DNA from: Crocinitomicaceae bacterium
GTDB taxonomy: Bacteria; Bacteroidota; Bacteroidia; Flavobacteriales_D; Crocinitomicaceae
Length of the DNA: 9,940 nucleotides
Reading direction: 5' to 3'
Assembly: GCA_013215515.1 (NCBI GenBank)
Contig: JABSPC010000608.1
Span: 1 to 9,940 of the forward strand
Part shown: positions 1 to 6,296 of the stretch, piece by piece
Layout: each line of letters starts with the position of its first letter
Numbering within the stretch: position 1 is the first letter of the stretch
The notes under the pieces: model-generated
What the model was told of the DNA's origin: nothing
The model's database searches: none
The model's input: only the letters and a program-made list of their open reading frames with translations
Made by a program: the position numbers and the translations under genes

Positions 1-571
1 CATCACTCATTTGACCTAAGATATTTGGCATTTCTCTTTCCAGCACATCGATGTTCATTCTCCAAGCCAACTGCCCCTTCTCTTTCCAATACAAGTTCTT
101 TAATAGAAATTGCTTTATCCCATTTGATTCAATAAACGAACTCATTTGTACAGCAGCCTCTCTGCGGGAAGAAACGCCTTCTAATGTCACCGAATGAATG
201 CCTTTCAAGATATGATCATGGTGCATTGCATAACCTTTTGTCCCCATATCTACCACAACCAATTTCTCCAATACATCCTGATTCTTTTGAGCGAAATTAA
301 TTGCTACTTTTCCACCCATTGAATGTCCCACGAGAATTAATTCAGACAATTTTAGATCGTCGTATAACTCCTTAACGTCATCGGTCATTATTTCGTAAGA
401 AAATTCATCAGACCAATCAGAGTGACCGTGGTTTCTCAGGTCTACTAAAATAACGCGATAATATTCCGACAACTTCTTGGCATGCGTTTGCCAGTTGTCT
501 GAAAATCCAAATAATCCATGAAGGACCATTAGTGGTCTCCCACTTCCCATTTCTCGATAATGAAGTTTCAT
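1..571 (-). CDS. YbfF-like alpha/beta-hydrolase (esterase), C-terminus outside window
   Basis: A serine hydrolase of the alpha/beta fold, closest in pattern to the YbfF/ABHD11 esterase group; the natural substrate is not known. The 190 residues visible begin MKLHYREMG. The oxyanion-hole segment VLHGLFG is at residues 16-22, the family motif LRNHGHS at 45-51, and the nucleophile elbow GHSMGG at 82-87 with Ser84 as predicted nucleophile. The region that should hold the catalytic His, and probably the acid residue, lies beyond position 1, so the triad cannot be checked. Family members are about 255 residues, so roughly three quarters of the gene is present. No signal peptide is seen, so it is probably cytoplasmic. 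It is isolated from the upstream lipoprotein gene by a terminator and has its own promoter box at 589-596. The fold is certain; the YbfF label is fairly likely. Confidence 0.85.
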   Translation of the reverse strand, partial: MKLHYREMGSGRPLMVLHGLFGFSDNWQTHAKKLSEYYRVILVDLRNHGHSDWSDEFSYEIMTDDVKELYDDLKLSELILVGHSMGGKVAINFAQKNQDVLEKLVVVDMGTKGYAMHHDHILKGIHSVTLEGVSSRREAAVQMSSFIESNGIKQFLLKNLYWKEKGQLAWRMNIDVLEREMPNILGQMSD

Positions 572-588
572 CGCCTTGTTTCTTTCTG

Positions 589-596
589 CAAATTTA
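589..596 (-). promoter_or_regulatory. Bacteroidota -7 promoter box for the hydrolase gene
   Basis: On the minus strand this reads TAAATTTG, a full match to the Bacteroidota consensus TAnnTTTG. It lies 17 nt before the ATG at 571, just outside the upstream terminator. No clear -33 TTG box is present at the usual distance; that region is occupied by the terminator hairpin. Confidence 0.45.
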
Positions 597-603
597 GTAA
601 ATA

Positions 604-646
604 AAAAAGGCCCTCTTCTCGATTAAACCGAGAGGAGGGCCTTTTT
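604..646 (-). terminator. Strong intrinsic terminator after the HMA lipoprotein gene
   Basis: An almost perfect inverted repeat: arm 604-621 (AAAAAGGCCCTCTTCTCG) pairs with arm 629-646, with one G-T wobble and a 7-nt loop. The stem is GC-rich in the middle and flanked by A and T runs on both sides, so it could work in either direction. It lies 42 nt past the lipoprotein stop codon at 688 and directly before the hydrolase promoter, so its main task is probably to end the lipoprotein transcript. Confidence 0.9.
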
Positions 647-687
647 GAAATCTGTTTATTTATATCTCAATAAATGACTAAAATCAA

Positions 688-1224
688 TTAAAAACTTAGC
701 AATCCAGAGAATAGATCAAAAATGTTCGGTACTCGAAAAGAGGTATTCGATAGAACTTTAATTTTAGCATGAGAAGGTCTACTAGAACTTGTACCGACCT
801 CGTTTACCTTTGATTCCGATACGAACTCTTCTGATGACGTTTTTCCTACTGCAAATTGACCATCATTAATTTCAGAAACAATTTTCACTATTTCATCCGC
901 CGTAATCTTATCCTTATCAAATTGGATTGTGGCAACATTTGTTACTCTATCATTTTCAAAATCAAAATCACAATCTGCAACTGCTCCAGTAGCGTTTAAC
1001 CCTTTACGGATACTTCCACCACATCCCATTGAACAAACCATACCATCCAAATCCATTGTCAAAACTCTATTCGCTTCAACAGCAATCTTAATTACTTCTT
1101 TCTCTTTCTTTTTTTCCTGCTTCTTTTCCGTTTTGGCTTGATCATCCTTCGTTGGTTCAACTGCAGATTCACATGCAACAAGGCTTACGGATAAAATTGC
1201 GATAACAAATAAGTTCTTTGCCAT
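688..1224 (-). CDS. Lipoprotein with a heavy-metal-associated (HMA) domain
   Basis: A probable membrane-anchored metal-binding lipoprotein of 178 residues. Residues 1-17 form a short hydrophobic leader ending in the lipobox LVAC, with Cys18 as the lipidation site. Residues 24-43 are a Lys/Glu/Gln-rich spacer. An HMA-like ferredoxin fold follows at about 52-125, with the metal-site loop GMVCSMGCGG (Cys64 and Cys68). Classical HMA domains carry CxxC; here the cysteines are three residues apart, a variant I associate with Bacteroidota proteins. The tail ends in RVPNIFDLFSGLLSF, short and aromatic, which may be a docking segment. HMA domains usually bind Cu(I) or Zn(II), but no transporter or metal regulator is adjacent, so the metal is unknown. 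It has its own promoter box and terminator, so it is probably a single-gene unit, divergent from engB. Confidence 0.8.
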   Translation of the reverse strand: MAKNLFVIAILSVSLVACESAVEPTKDDQAKTEKKQEKKKEKEVIKIAVEANRVLTMDLDGMVCSMGCGGSIRKGLNATGAVADCDFDFENDRVTNVATIQFDKDKITADEIVKIVSEINDGQFAVGKTSSEEFVSESKVNEVGTSSSRPSHAKIKVLSNTSFRVPNIFDLFSGLLSF

Positions 1225-1243
1225 GATAATTGGTTTTGAATTA

Positions 1244-1251
1244 CAAAAATA
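1244..1251 (-). promoter_or_regulatory. Bacteroidota -7 promoter box for the HMA lipoprotein gene
   Basis: The minus strand reads TATTTTTG, a full match to TAnnTTTG, 19 nt before the ATG at 1224. Transcription from it would leave a leader of about 12 nt. I see no good -33 TTG partner. Confidence 0.45.
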
Positions 1252-1306
1252 ATTCTTTTAACATTGATTTCGAGAATAATAAATGTTAATTATTAGTAAT
1301 TAAGAC

Positions 1307-1325
1307 AGCTTGGGATAACCAAGCT
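1307..1325. promoter_or_regulatory. 7-bp perfect inverted repeat between divergent promoters
   Basis: AGCTTGG (1307-1313) and CCAAGCT (1319-1325) are perfect complements around a 5-nt loop. The repeat lies in the 141-bp divergent gap, 16 nt upstream of the engB -7 box, where the -35/-33 region would be. It could be an operator or a chance palindrome; there is no T-run, so it is not a terminator. Confidence 0.25.
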
Positions 1326-1341
1326 TACAGAAATTTAATCG

Positions 1342-1349
1342 TAATTTTG
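1342..1349 (+). promoter_or_regulatory. Bacteroidota -7 promoter box for engB
   Basis: TAATTTTG matches TAnnTTTG in full and lies 16 nt before the ATG at 1366. This supports 1366 as the start and implies a leader of roughly 10 nt. A -33 TTG at the expected distance is not evident. Confidence 0.5.
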
Positions 1350-1365
1350 GACAAAATTATACTTG

Positions 1366-1968
1366 ATGAAAATCAAAACAGCAACTTTCGTAATTTCAAA
1401 TACAGAAGTGGACAAATGTCCGACGGACGGAAAGCCCGAATACGCTTTTATAGGGAGGTCTAACGTTGGTAAATCTTCGTTGATTAACCTGTTGACTGAC
1501 AATAAAAAGCTTGCTAAAATATCTGGAAGACCAGGGAAAAGGCAGTTGATCAATCACTTTATCATCAACGACGAATGGTATTTAGTTGATTTACCAGGAT
1601 ATGGCTATGCGAAATCTTCAAAAGTCAACAGAGCGTCGTGGGAGAAGTTCATTGTTGAGTATTTGACAAAACGAAAGGAATTATTAAACGTTTTCGTTCT
1701 TATCGATTCAAGGCTTGAGCCTCAAAAAATTGATATAGAGTTCATGAACTGGTGTGGTGAAAGGCAGATTGCTTTTTCAATGGTTTTCACAAAAATAGAT
1801 AATCTTTCCAGCTCCGCACTTCAAAAGAACTTAGCGAAGTACAAAAAAGAGATGCTTAAATCTTGGGATGCACTTCCACCGGTTTACACGACTTCTAGCG
1901 TTTCCAAGTTCGGGAAGGAGAGAATTTTGAATTATATCGAACAAATCAATTCGAATTTCGTCAAATAA
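1366..1968 (+). CDS. engB: Ribosome-biogenesis GTP-binding protein EngB (YihA/YsxC)
   Basis: A cytoplasmic GTPase of the TRAFAC class needed for late assembly of the large ribosomal subunit. The 200-residue length is normal. The P-loop G1 is GRSNVGKS at residues 30-37, G3 is DLPGYG at 75-80, G4 is TKID at 142-145 and G5 is TSS at 176-178. The switch I segment reads SGRPGKRQ (53-60). Most EngB proteins I know have KTQ or RTQ here, with the threonine acting as G2; this protein has Arg59 instead, an odd substitution at a key position. I chose ATG 1366; a TTG sits one codon earlier but is a poor candidate. The promoter box lies 16 nt upstream. The next gene follows after 102 nt with no terminator between, so partial cotranscription is possible. 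Confidence 0.96.
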   Translation: MKIKTATFVISNTEVDKCPTDGKPEYAFIGRSNVGKSSLINLLTDNKKLAKISGRPGKRQLINHFIINDEWYLVDLPGYGYAKSSKVNRASWEKFIVEYLTKRKELLNVFVLIDSRLEPQKIDIEFMNWCGERQIAFSMVFTKIDNLSSSALQKNLAKYKKEMLKSWDALPPVYTTSSVSKFGKERILNYIEQINSNFVK

Positions 1969-2004
1969 AAATTAGATAAGTAAAACATGAAATTTTCGGG
2001 TAAA

Positions 2005-2018
2005 CTGACGATAGTCAG
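2005..2018. promoter_or_regulatory. Short palindrome upstream of the persulfide dioxygenase gene
   Basis: CTGAC (2005-2009) and GTCAG (2014-2018) are perfect complements around GATA, 23 nt upstream of the near-consensus -7 box. A second CGTCA follows at 2027-2031. It could be a binding site for a sulfur-responsive regulator, but at five base pairs per arm it may be chance. Confidence 0.18.
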
Positions 2019-2040
2019 GATTCAACCGTCAATTTATCAC

Positions 2041-2048
2041 GATATTTG
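2041..2048 (+). promoter_or_regulatory. Near-consensus -7 box before the CstB-like gene
   Basis: GATATTTG matches TAnnTTTG except for its first base and lies 22 nt before the ATG at 2071. It falls inside the possible N-terminal extension starting at 1987, which supports the shorter protein. Confidence 0.25.
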
Positions 2049-2070
2049 TACCAACAGAAGACCATTAAAA

Positions 2071-3471
2071 ATGAAAATAGAACAATTATATACATCGTGC
2101 TTGGCAGAAGCGGCTTACTACATTGAAAGCAATGGAGAAGTTGCGATCATTGATCCTTTGCGTGAAACCGCACCGTATATTGAAATGGCTGCGAATGATG
2201 GAGCCTCTATCAAATATATTTTTGAAACGCATTTCCATGCGGATTTCGTTTCGGGACACGTTGACCTGGCAAATAAGACCGGTGCTTCTATTGTTTATGG
2301 ACCAACTGCCAATCCTGGTTACGACGCAATTATCGCGGAAGACAACCAAGAATTTAAGATTGGAGATCTAACCCTAAAGGTCCTTCATACACCAGGTCAC
2401 ACACAAGAATCTTCAACTTATTTATTGATTGATGAAGTTGGAAAGCAAAAAGCCATTTTTTCAGGTGATACTCTTTTCTTAGGAGATGTAGGCCGCCCAG
2501 ATTTAGCAGTGAAAACTGATTTGACAAGAGAAGAATTAGCAGGAATGCTATTTGATTCGCTTAGAAATAAAATAATGACTTTACCAGATGACATCATTGT
2601 ATATCCAGGTCATGGAGCGGGCTCTTCTTGTGGGAAAAATATGAGTTCGGAAACGATTGGGTTATTAGGCGAACAAAAGGAAACGAATTATGCTCTTCGT
2701 GCGGACATGACAAGAGACCAGTTCATCAAAGAATTGACAGAAGGAATTTCACCTGCACCACAATATTTCCCAAAGAATGTTTTGCTGAACCAACAGGGTT
2801 ATGATTCTTACGATGATGTTTTATTAAAAGGAAATCGATCATTGTCTTTAGACGAGTTCAATTCGGAAGTTGAAAACGGCGCATTAATTTTAGATGTACG
2901 AACGCAATCTGAATTTATTAAGGGATTTATTCCTAATTCTTTATTCATTGGGTTGAATGGAACCTTCGCAATGTGGGTTGGAGCTGTTATCGAAAATATC
3001 AACCAAAAAATCGTTCTAGTGGTTCCAGAGGGCCAAGAAGAAGAAACAATAAAAAGATTGTCACGCGTTGGTTATGACGGTGCCATTGGGTTTCTAAACG
3101 GAGGTATTCAAACGTATACTGAAGCCGGAAATGAACTCAAAAAAATCACTTCCGTTTCAGCTGAGAAAATTGCCGAATCATTGGACACGGTAAATGTTGT
3201 TGATGTTAGAAAACCCAGAGAATTTGAAACGGAGCACTTGTGCAATGCTAAACACTACCCTTTGGATTACATGAGCGATAATTTATCTGAATTGAATAAG
3301 GACACTGAATACCATGTTCACTGCGCCGGAGGATACAGAAGCATCATTGCAATTTCATTGTTAATGAAAAATGGATACTCGAAACTAATCGATATCAATG
3401 GTGGTTTTGGAGCAATCAAAGAAACAAACATTCCTACAACGGAGTTCATTTGTCCATCAACTCTTAAATAA
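2071..3471 (+). CDS. CstB-like persulfide dioxygenase with two rhodanese domains
   Basis: A cytoplasmic three-domain sulfur enzyme of 466 residues. The metallo-beta-lactamase domain (about 1-230) has the persulfide dioxygenase iron-site pattern: HFHAD at 54-58, HTPGH at 106-110, SGDTLF with Asp133, and YPGHG with His181. A first rhodanese domain (about 258-355) has no cysteine in its active loop, which reads VVPEGQEEE, so it is a pseudorhodanese. A second (about 362-460) has the active loop HCAGGYRS with Cys418. This order matches staphylococcal CstB, which oxidises thiol persulfides to sulfite and joins sulfite with sulfane sulfur to give thiosulfate. An in-frame ATG at 1987 would add 28 residues, but they look unlike a protein N-terminus, and related proteins begin MKIEQ. 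A terminator follows at 3489. The architecture is clear; the preferred persulfide is unknown. Confidence 0.9.
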   Translation: MKIEQLYTSCLAEAAYYIESNGEVAIIDPLRETAPYIEMAANDGASIKYIFETHFHADFVSGHVDLANKTGASIVYGPTANPGYDAIIAEDNQEFKIGDLTLKVLHTPGHTQESSTYLLIDEVGKQKAIFSGDTLFLGDVGRPDLAVKTDLTREELAGMLFDSLRNKIMTLPDDIIVYPGHGAGSSCGKNMSSETIGLLGEQKETNYALRADMTRDQFIKELTEGISPAPQYFPKNVLLNQQGYDSYDDVLLKGNRSLSLDEFNSEVENGALILDVRTQSEFIKGFIPNSLFIGLNGTFAMWVGAVIENINQKIVLVVPEGQEEETIKRLSRVGYDGAIGFLNGGIQTYTEAGNELKKITSVSAEKIAESLDTVNVVDVRKPREFETEHLCNAKHYPLDYMSDNLSELNKDTEYHVHCAGGYRSIIAISLLMKNGYSKLIDINGGFGAIKETNIPTTEFICPSTLK

Positions 3472-3488
3472 ATCAACAAAAAATATAC

Positions 3489-3518
3489 AAGCCGACTCAT
3501 TATTGGGTCGGCTTTTTT
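3489..3518 (+). terminator. Intrinsic terminator of the CstB-like gene
   Basis: AAGCCGAC (3489-3496) pairs perfectly with GTCGGCTT (3507-3514), extended by a T-G and a C-G pair around a 6-nt loop, and runs straight into six T residues (3513-3518). It lies 17 nt past the stop codon and ends only 11 nt before the glyS start codon. Confidence 0.9.
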
Positions 3519-3529
3519 ACTTTTACGCC

Positions 3530-5062
3530 ATGCAAAAAGAAGACAACCTGAAAGATATCATTTCACACGCGAAAGAATATGGATTCGTATTTCCCTCATC
3601 TGAGATTTATGATGGATTATCTGCAACCTATGACTACGGTCAATTGGGTGTAGAATTGAAAAACAACATCAAATCCTACTGGTGGAAATCAATGGTGCAA
3701 ATGAATGAAAACATTGTTGGACTAGATTCAGCGATTTTCATGCACCCAACAACTTGGAAGGCTTCTGGTCACATTGACGCATTCAACGACCCATTAATTG
3801 ACAACAAAGATTCAAAGAAAAGATATAGAGCAGATGTTTTACTTGAAGAGCATATTGAAAAATACCGCGCTAAAATCGATAAAGACGTCAATAAAGGAAT
3901 TAAGAGATTTGGAGATGATTTTGACAAAGATCAATTCCTAGCGACCAATCCAAATGTGCTTCGTAACAAAGCTAAGATTGAAGATGTTGAACAACGAATG
4001 AAAGATACTCTTGGAAAAGATGATCTTGAAGGAGTTTACAATCTAATTATGGATTTAGGGATTGTTTGTCCAATCTCTGGAACTAAAAACTGGACAGAAG
4101 TTCGTCAATTCAACTTGATGTTCTCTACTGAATTAGGCTCTGTTTCAGGTGAAGCAGCTAAAATTTACCTTCGCCCAGAAACGGCACAAGGCATCTTCGT
4201 TAACTTTTTGAACGTTCAAAAAACGGGAAGAATGAAAATTCCGTTTGGGATTGCACAAATTGGTAAGGCATTTAGAAACGAGATTGTTGCGCGTCAATTT
4301 ATCTTTAGAATGCGCGAATTCGAACAAATGGAAATGCAATTTTTCGTTCGTCCTGGTGAAGAAATGAAATGGTACGAATACTGGAAAAAGCAACGTATCG
4401 CTTGGCATAACAAGTTAGGGTTGGGTGAGGAAAATTACCGTTTCCATGATCATATCAAATTAGCACACTACGCGAACGCAGCTGCTGATATTGAGTTTAA
4501 CTTCCCAATGGGGTTCAAAGAACTTGAAGGAGTTCACTCTCGAACTGATTTTGATTTAAAACAACACGAAGAGCACTCTGGTAAAAAGCTTCAATTCTTT
4601 GATCCAGAAATGAATAAAAACTATGTTCCTTATGTGGTTGAGACTTCAATTGGTTTGGATAGAATGTTCCTTGCGATATTGAGTTCTTCTTTCAAAACTG
4701 AAACGTTGGAAAATGATACTGAAAGAGTGGTTCTTTCACTTCCTCCAGCTTTAGCTCCTTACAAAGTTGCTGTAATGCCTCTCACCAAAAAGGATGGACT
4801 TCCTGAAAAGGCGAGAGAAATTGTGAATGAATTGAAATTCGATCATAATTGTGCTTACGATGAAAAAGATTCTCCAGGTAAACGTTACCGTCGTCAAGAT
4901 GCGATTGGAACGCCTTACTGTGTAATGATTGATCATCAAACAATGGAAGACAATACCGTTACGATTAGAGATCGTGATACAATGGAGCAAGAGCGCGTTT
5001 CTATTGATGAATTGACTTCGATTATTGGGGCTAAGGTATCGATGACGAATTTACTTAGATAG
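3530..5062 (+). CDS. glyS: Glycyl-tRNA synthetase, alpha2 type
   Basis: The class II synthetase that attaches glycine to tRNA-Gly, in the single-chain homodimeric form, not the two-subunit GlyQ/GlyS form of E. coli. The length of 510 residues is normal. Visible family segments are the N-terminal YDYGQLG (34-40), IYLRPETAQGIFVNF (212-226), motif 2 around GKAFRNE (245-251), MREFEQMEMQFF (261-272), and motif 3 ETSIGLDRMFLAIL (371-384). The C-terminal anticodon-binding domain (about 408-505) includes PYKVAVMPL and GKRYRRQDAIGTPY. The same frame stays open back to 3398, but that stretch overlaps the CstB-like gene and the terminator, so ATG 3530 is the start. The ATG lies 11 nt after the terminator T-run, so the leader must be very short or the gene depends on read-through. 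Standalone housekeeping gene. Confidence 0.97.
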   Translation: MQKEDNLKDIISHAKEYGFVFPSSEIYDGLSATYDYGQLGVELKNNIKSYWWKSMVQMNENIVGLDSAIFMHPTTWKASGHIDAFNDPLIDNKDSKKRYRADVLLEEHIEKYRAKIDKDVNKGIKRFGDDFDKDQFLATNPNVLRNKAKIEDVEQRMKDTLGKDDLEGVYNLIMDLGIVCPISGTKNWTEVRQFNLMFSTELGSVSGEAAKIYLRPETAQGIFVNFLNVQKTGRMKIPFGIAQIGKAFRNEIVARQFIFRMREFEQMEMQFFVRPGEEMKWYEYWKKQRIAWHNKLGLGEENYRFHDHIKLAHYANAAADIEFNFPMGFKELEGVHSRTDFDLKQHEEHSGKKLQFFDPEMNKNYVPYVVETSIGLDRMFLAILSSSFKTETLENDTERVVLSLPPALAPYKVAVMPLTKKDGLPEKAREIVNELKFDHNCAYDEKDSPGKRYRRQDAIGTPYCVMIDHQTMEDNTVTIRDRDTMEQERVSIDELTSIIGAKVSMTNLLR

Positions 5063-5231
5063 ATTGTTAGATCGCTTTGCTTTTGGATCGTTCGTTCCTC
5101 CCTTTTGGATGTTAGATCACCCTTTGGGCTTTTAGATTTATCCTGATTTCAATAAAATACAGAATAAGTCTGAAAGACGATATAACCGGGAACCCGTGAC
5201 CGATCCAAAAAGGAGCTTGCGACTGATCTAA
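5063..5231. repeat. Degenerate inverted-repeat element in the glyS convergent gap
   Basis: The gap holds no gene but is not random. The words TTAGAT and TTGGAT occur repeatedly on the plus strand: TTAGATC at 5067 and 5112, TTTTGGAT at 5081 and 5103, and TTTTAGAT at 5130. The right edge (5201-5231) holds the same words inverted: CGATCCAAAAAGGAG and GATCTAA. The reverse complement of 5202-5215 matches 5098-5110 at 12 of 13 bases, and TTAGATC stands at both outer ends. The last TTAG overlaps the stop codon of the minus-strand neighbour. This looks like a small dispersed repeat (REP- or MITE-like), possibly also ending transcription from both sides. A CGGG-AA-CCCG palindrome sits at 5187-5196. 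No transposase is nearby. Confidence 0.5.
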
Positions 5232-6121
5232 GATTCTTCTTCCTTTTGAAATGGCTTTATAACCTGTCCAACGAACGTTTCTGGGTAGTTTTCATCATTT
5301 GGAAAACCGAGCTCAATATCGCGCCCATCTTTTGGGACATGGCTCGTACCGAAAATATAATCCCAACAGCTTAATGAAATCCCAAAGTTCATGCCTTTTG
5401 GATGTGATTTTGGCAACTCCTTAGAGTGGTGCCAGATATGCATCTTAGGGTTGTTGAAAAAGTACTTTAATGGTCCATAATCCCAGCCCAAATTAGCATG
5501 ATTCAAGTGTCCAATAATAACCGTGAAAGCATACGGGTAATATGCATTCTCAAGATGAAACCCGAAAATCATTGAAAGACTAATATACTTTATCGTTTGA
5601 TACACAAAAGTCTCCAAGAAGTGATACCTCAAATGTGCCGAAAAACCCATTTCCTTAACAGAATGATGCACCTTGTGGAACTTCCAAAGAATAGGAACAC
5701 GATGTAATAGATTGTGAATTAACCATTGGACGAAATCAGCAATAAAGAAGAAAATAACCAATTGCAAAAACCACTGGATTCCCGACAAATCAATCAGATG
5801 CCCCCCTTTATAACCTAAGGGTTTAAGCACATCAACCATTCCACGGTAGACCACATTTGTCAATGCCGCATAAAGCAATAAATTAAAAAAGTAAAAGTTG
5901 AAGAACATGTAAAATCCATCTTGCCAAAAATCTTTACGGAATATCTTTTGATTTTTTCTCCAAGGGAACCACAATTCAAGTCCCCAAACGAGCAATGAAA
6001 ATATAATCAATAAATAAAACCCGCTTATTCTTCCATTCAACATGAAATGCGACATTAGCTTCCACAGATAGTTACCAGCACCACCGAAGCTATTGTAAAA
6101 TGTATCGAAATAAGTTCCCAT
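5228..6121 (-). CDS. Sterol desaturase/fatty acid hydroxylase family membrane protein
   Basis: An integral-membrane di-iron oxygenase of 297 residues. Its histidine boxes fit the family pattern: HNLLH (136-140), HKVHH (149-153) and HIWHH (228-232), with more histidines at 163, 167, 205, 208 and 240. Hydrophobic segments lie at about 35-52, 68-88, 117-134 and 172-204. Enzymes of this fold hydroxylate or desaturate fatty acids, sterols or carotenoids using O2 and an electron donor; the substrate here cannot be told from sequence. Bacteroidota use relatives in lipid and carotenoid modification, but no lipid gene is adjacent. The ATG at 6121 follows a full TAnnTTTG box by 17 nt. The gene is convergent with glyS and divergent from sorA. 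Its TAG stop lies inside the right arm of the inverted-repeat element. Confidence 0.9.
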   Translation of the reverse strand: MGTYFDTFYNSFGGAGNYLWKLMSHFMLNGRISGFYLLIIFSLLVWGLELWFPWRKNQKIFRKDFWQDGFYMFFNFYFFNLLLYAALTNVVYRGMVDVLKPLGYKGGHLIDLSGIQWFLQLVIFFFIADFVQWLIHNLLHRVPILWKFHKVHHSVKEMGFSAHLRYHFLETFVYQTIKYISLSMIFGFHLENAYYPYAFTVIIGHLNHANLGWDYGPLKYFFNNPKMHIWHHSKELPKSHPKGMNFGISLSCWDYIFGTSHVPKDGRDIELGFPNDENYPETFVGQVIKPFQKEEES

Positions 6122-6138
6122 TAAATCTATTTATTTTC

Positions 6139-6146
6139 CAAAGATA
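6139..6146 (-). promoter_or_regulatory. Bacteroidota -7 promoter box for the hydroxylase-family gene
   Basis: The minus strand reads TATCTTTG, a full TAnnTTTG match, 17 nt before the ATG at 6121. A TTTG lies 16 nt further upstream (6163-6166), slightly closer than the usual 17-23 nt for the -33 box. This is the only box in the window with a plausible -33 partner. Confidence 0.5.
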
Positions 6147-6191
6147 GTGGAATTCAATAAACCAAAGCACCTATTATGAACAGTGATTCGG

Positions 6192-6212
6192 CATTATTGA
6201 AATGCAATAATG
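6192..6212. promoter_or_regulatory. 8-bp perfect inverted repeat between the hydroxylase and sorA genes
   Basis: CATTATTG (6192-6199) and CAATAATG (6205-6212) are perfect complements separated by 5 nt, in the 175-bp divergent region. There is no following T-run, so an operator is more likely than a terminator. The site is about 46 nt upstream of the hydroxylase -7 box and 59 nt upstream of the weak sorA box, so it could serve either gene. Confidence 0.3.
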
Positions 6213-6270
6213 GAGTTGAAATAGCCAATCATCTACGTCCGATTTGATTATGATATTGATCCATTTTTTT

Positions 6271-6278
6271 TACATTAG
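6271..6278 (+). promoter_or_regulatory. Near-consensus -7 box for the sorA operon
   Basis: TACATTAG matches TAnnTTTG except for one base and lies 18 nt before the ATG at 6297, the same spacing as the full-consensus boxes in this window. A TTTG occurs 24 nt upstream (6243-6246), about one base beyond the usual range. The weak match would fit an operon that needs an activator, but this is inference. Confidence 0.3.
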
Positions 6279-6296
6279 CACTTCTATTAATTGCTT

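Noticed and set aside
929..1141. A 70-residue plus-strand open frame opposite the HMA lipoprotein
   Set aside because: It is a composition shadow of the lysine-rich spacer and HMA domain on the other strand, giving Ser/Phe runs and no recognisable protein.
1987..2070. In-frame N-terminal extension of the CstB-like protein from ATG 1987
   Set aside because: The 28 extra residues do not resemble a signal or a domain, the family starts at MKIEQ, and a near-consensus -7 box lies inside the stretch.
3398..3529. Open frame extending glyS upstream by 44 codons
   Set aside because: It overlaps the end of the CstB-like gene and runs through the terminator hairpin; the conserved protein begins at ATG 3530.
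5187..5196. CGGG-AA-CCCG as a terminator of glyS
   Set aside because: The stem has only four base pairs with a 2-nt loop and no T-run; too weak to call.
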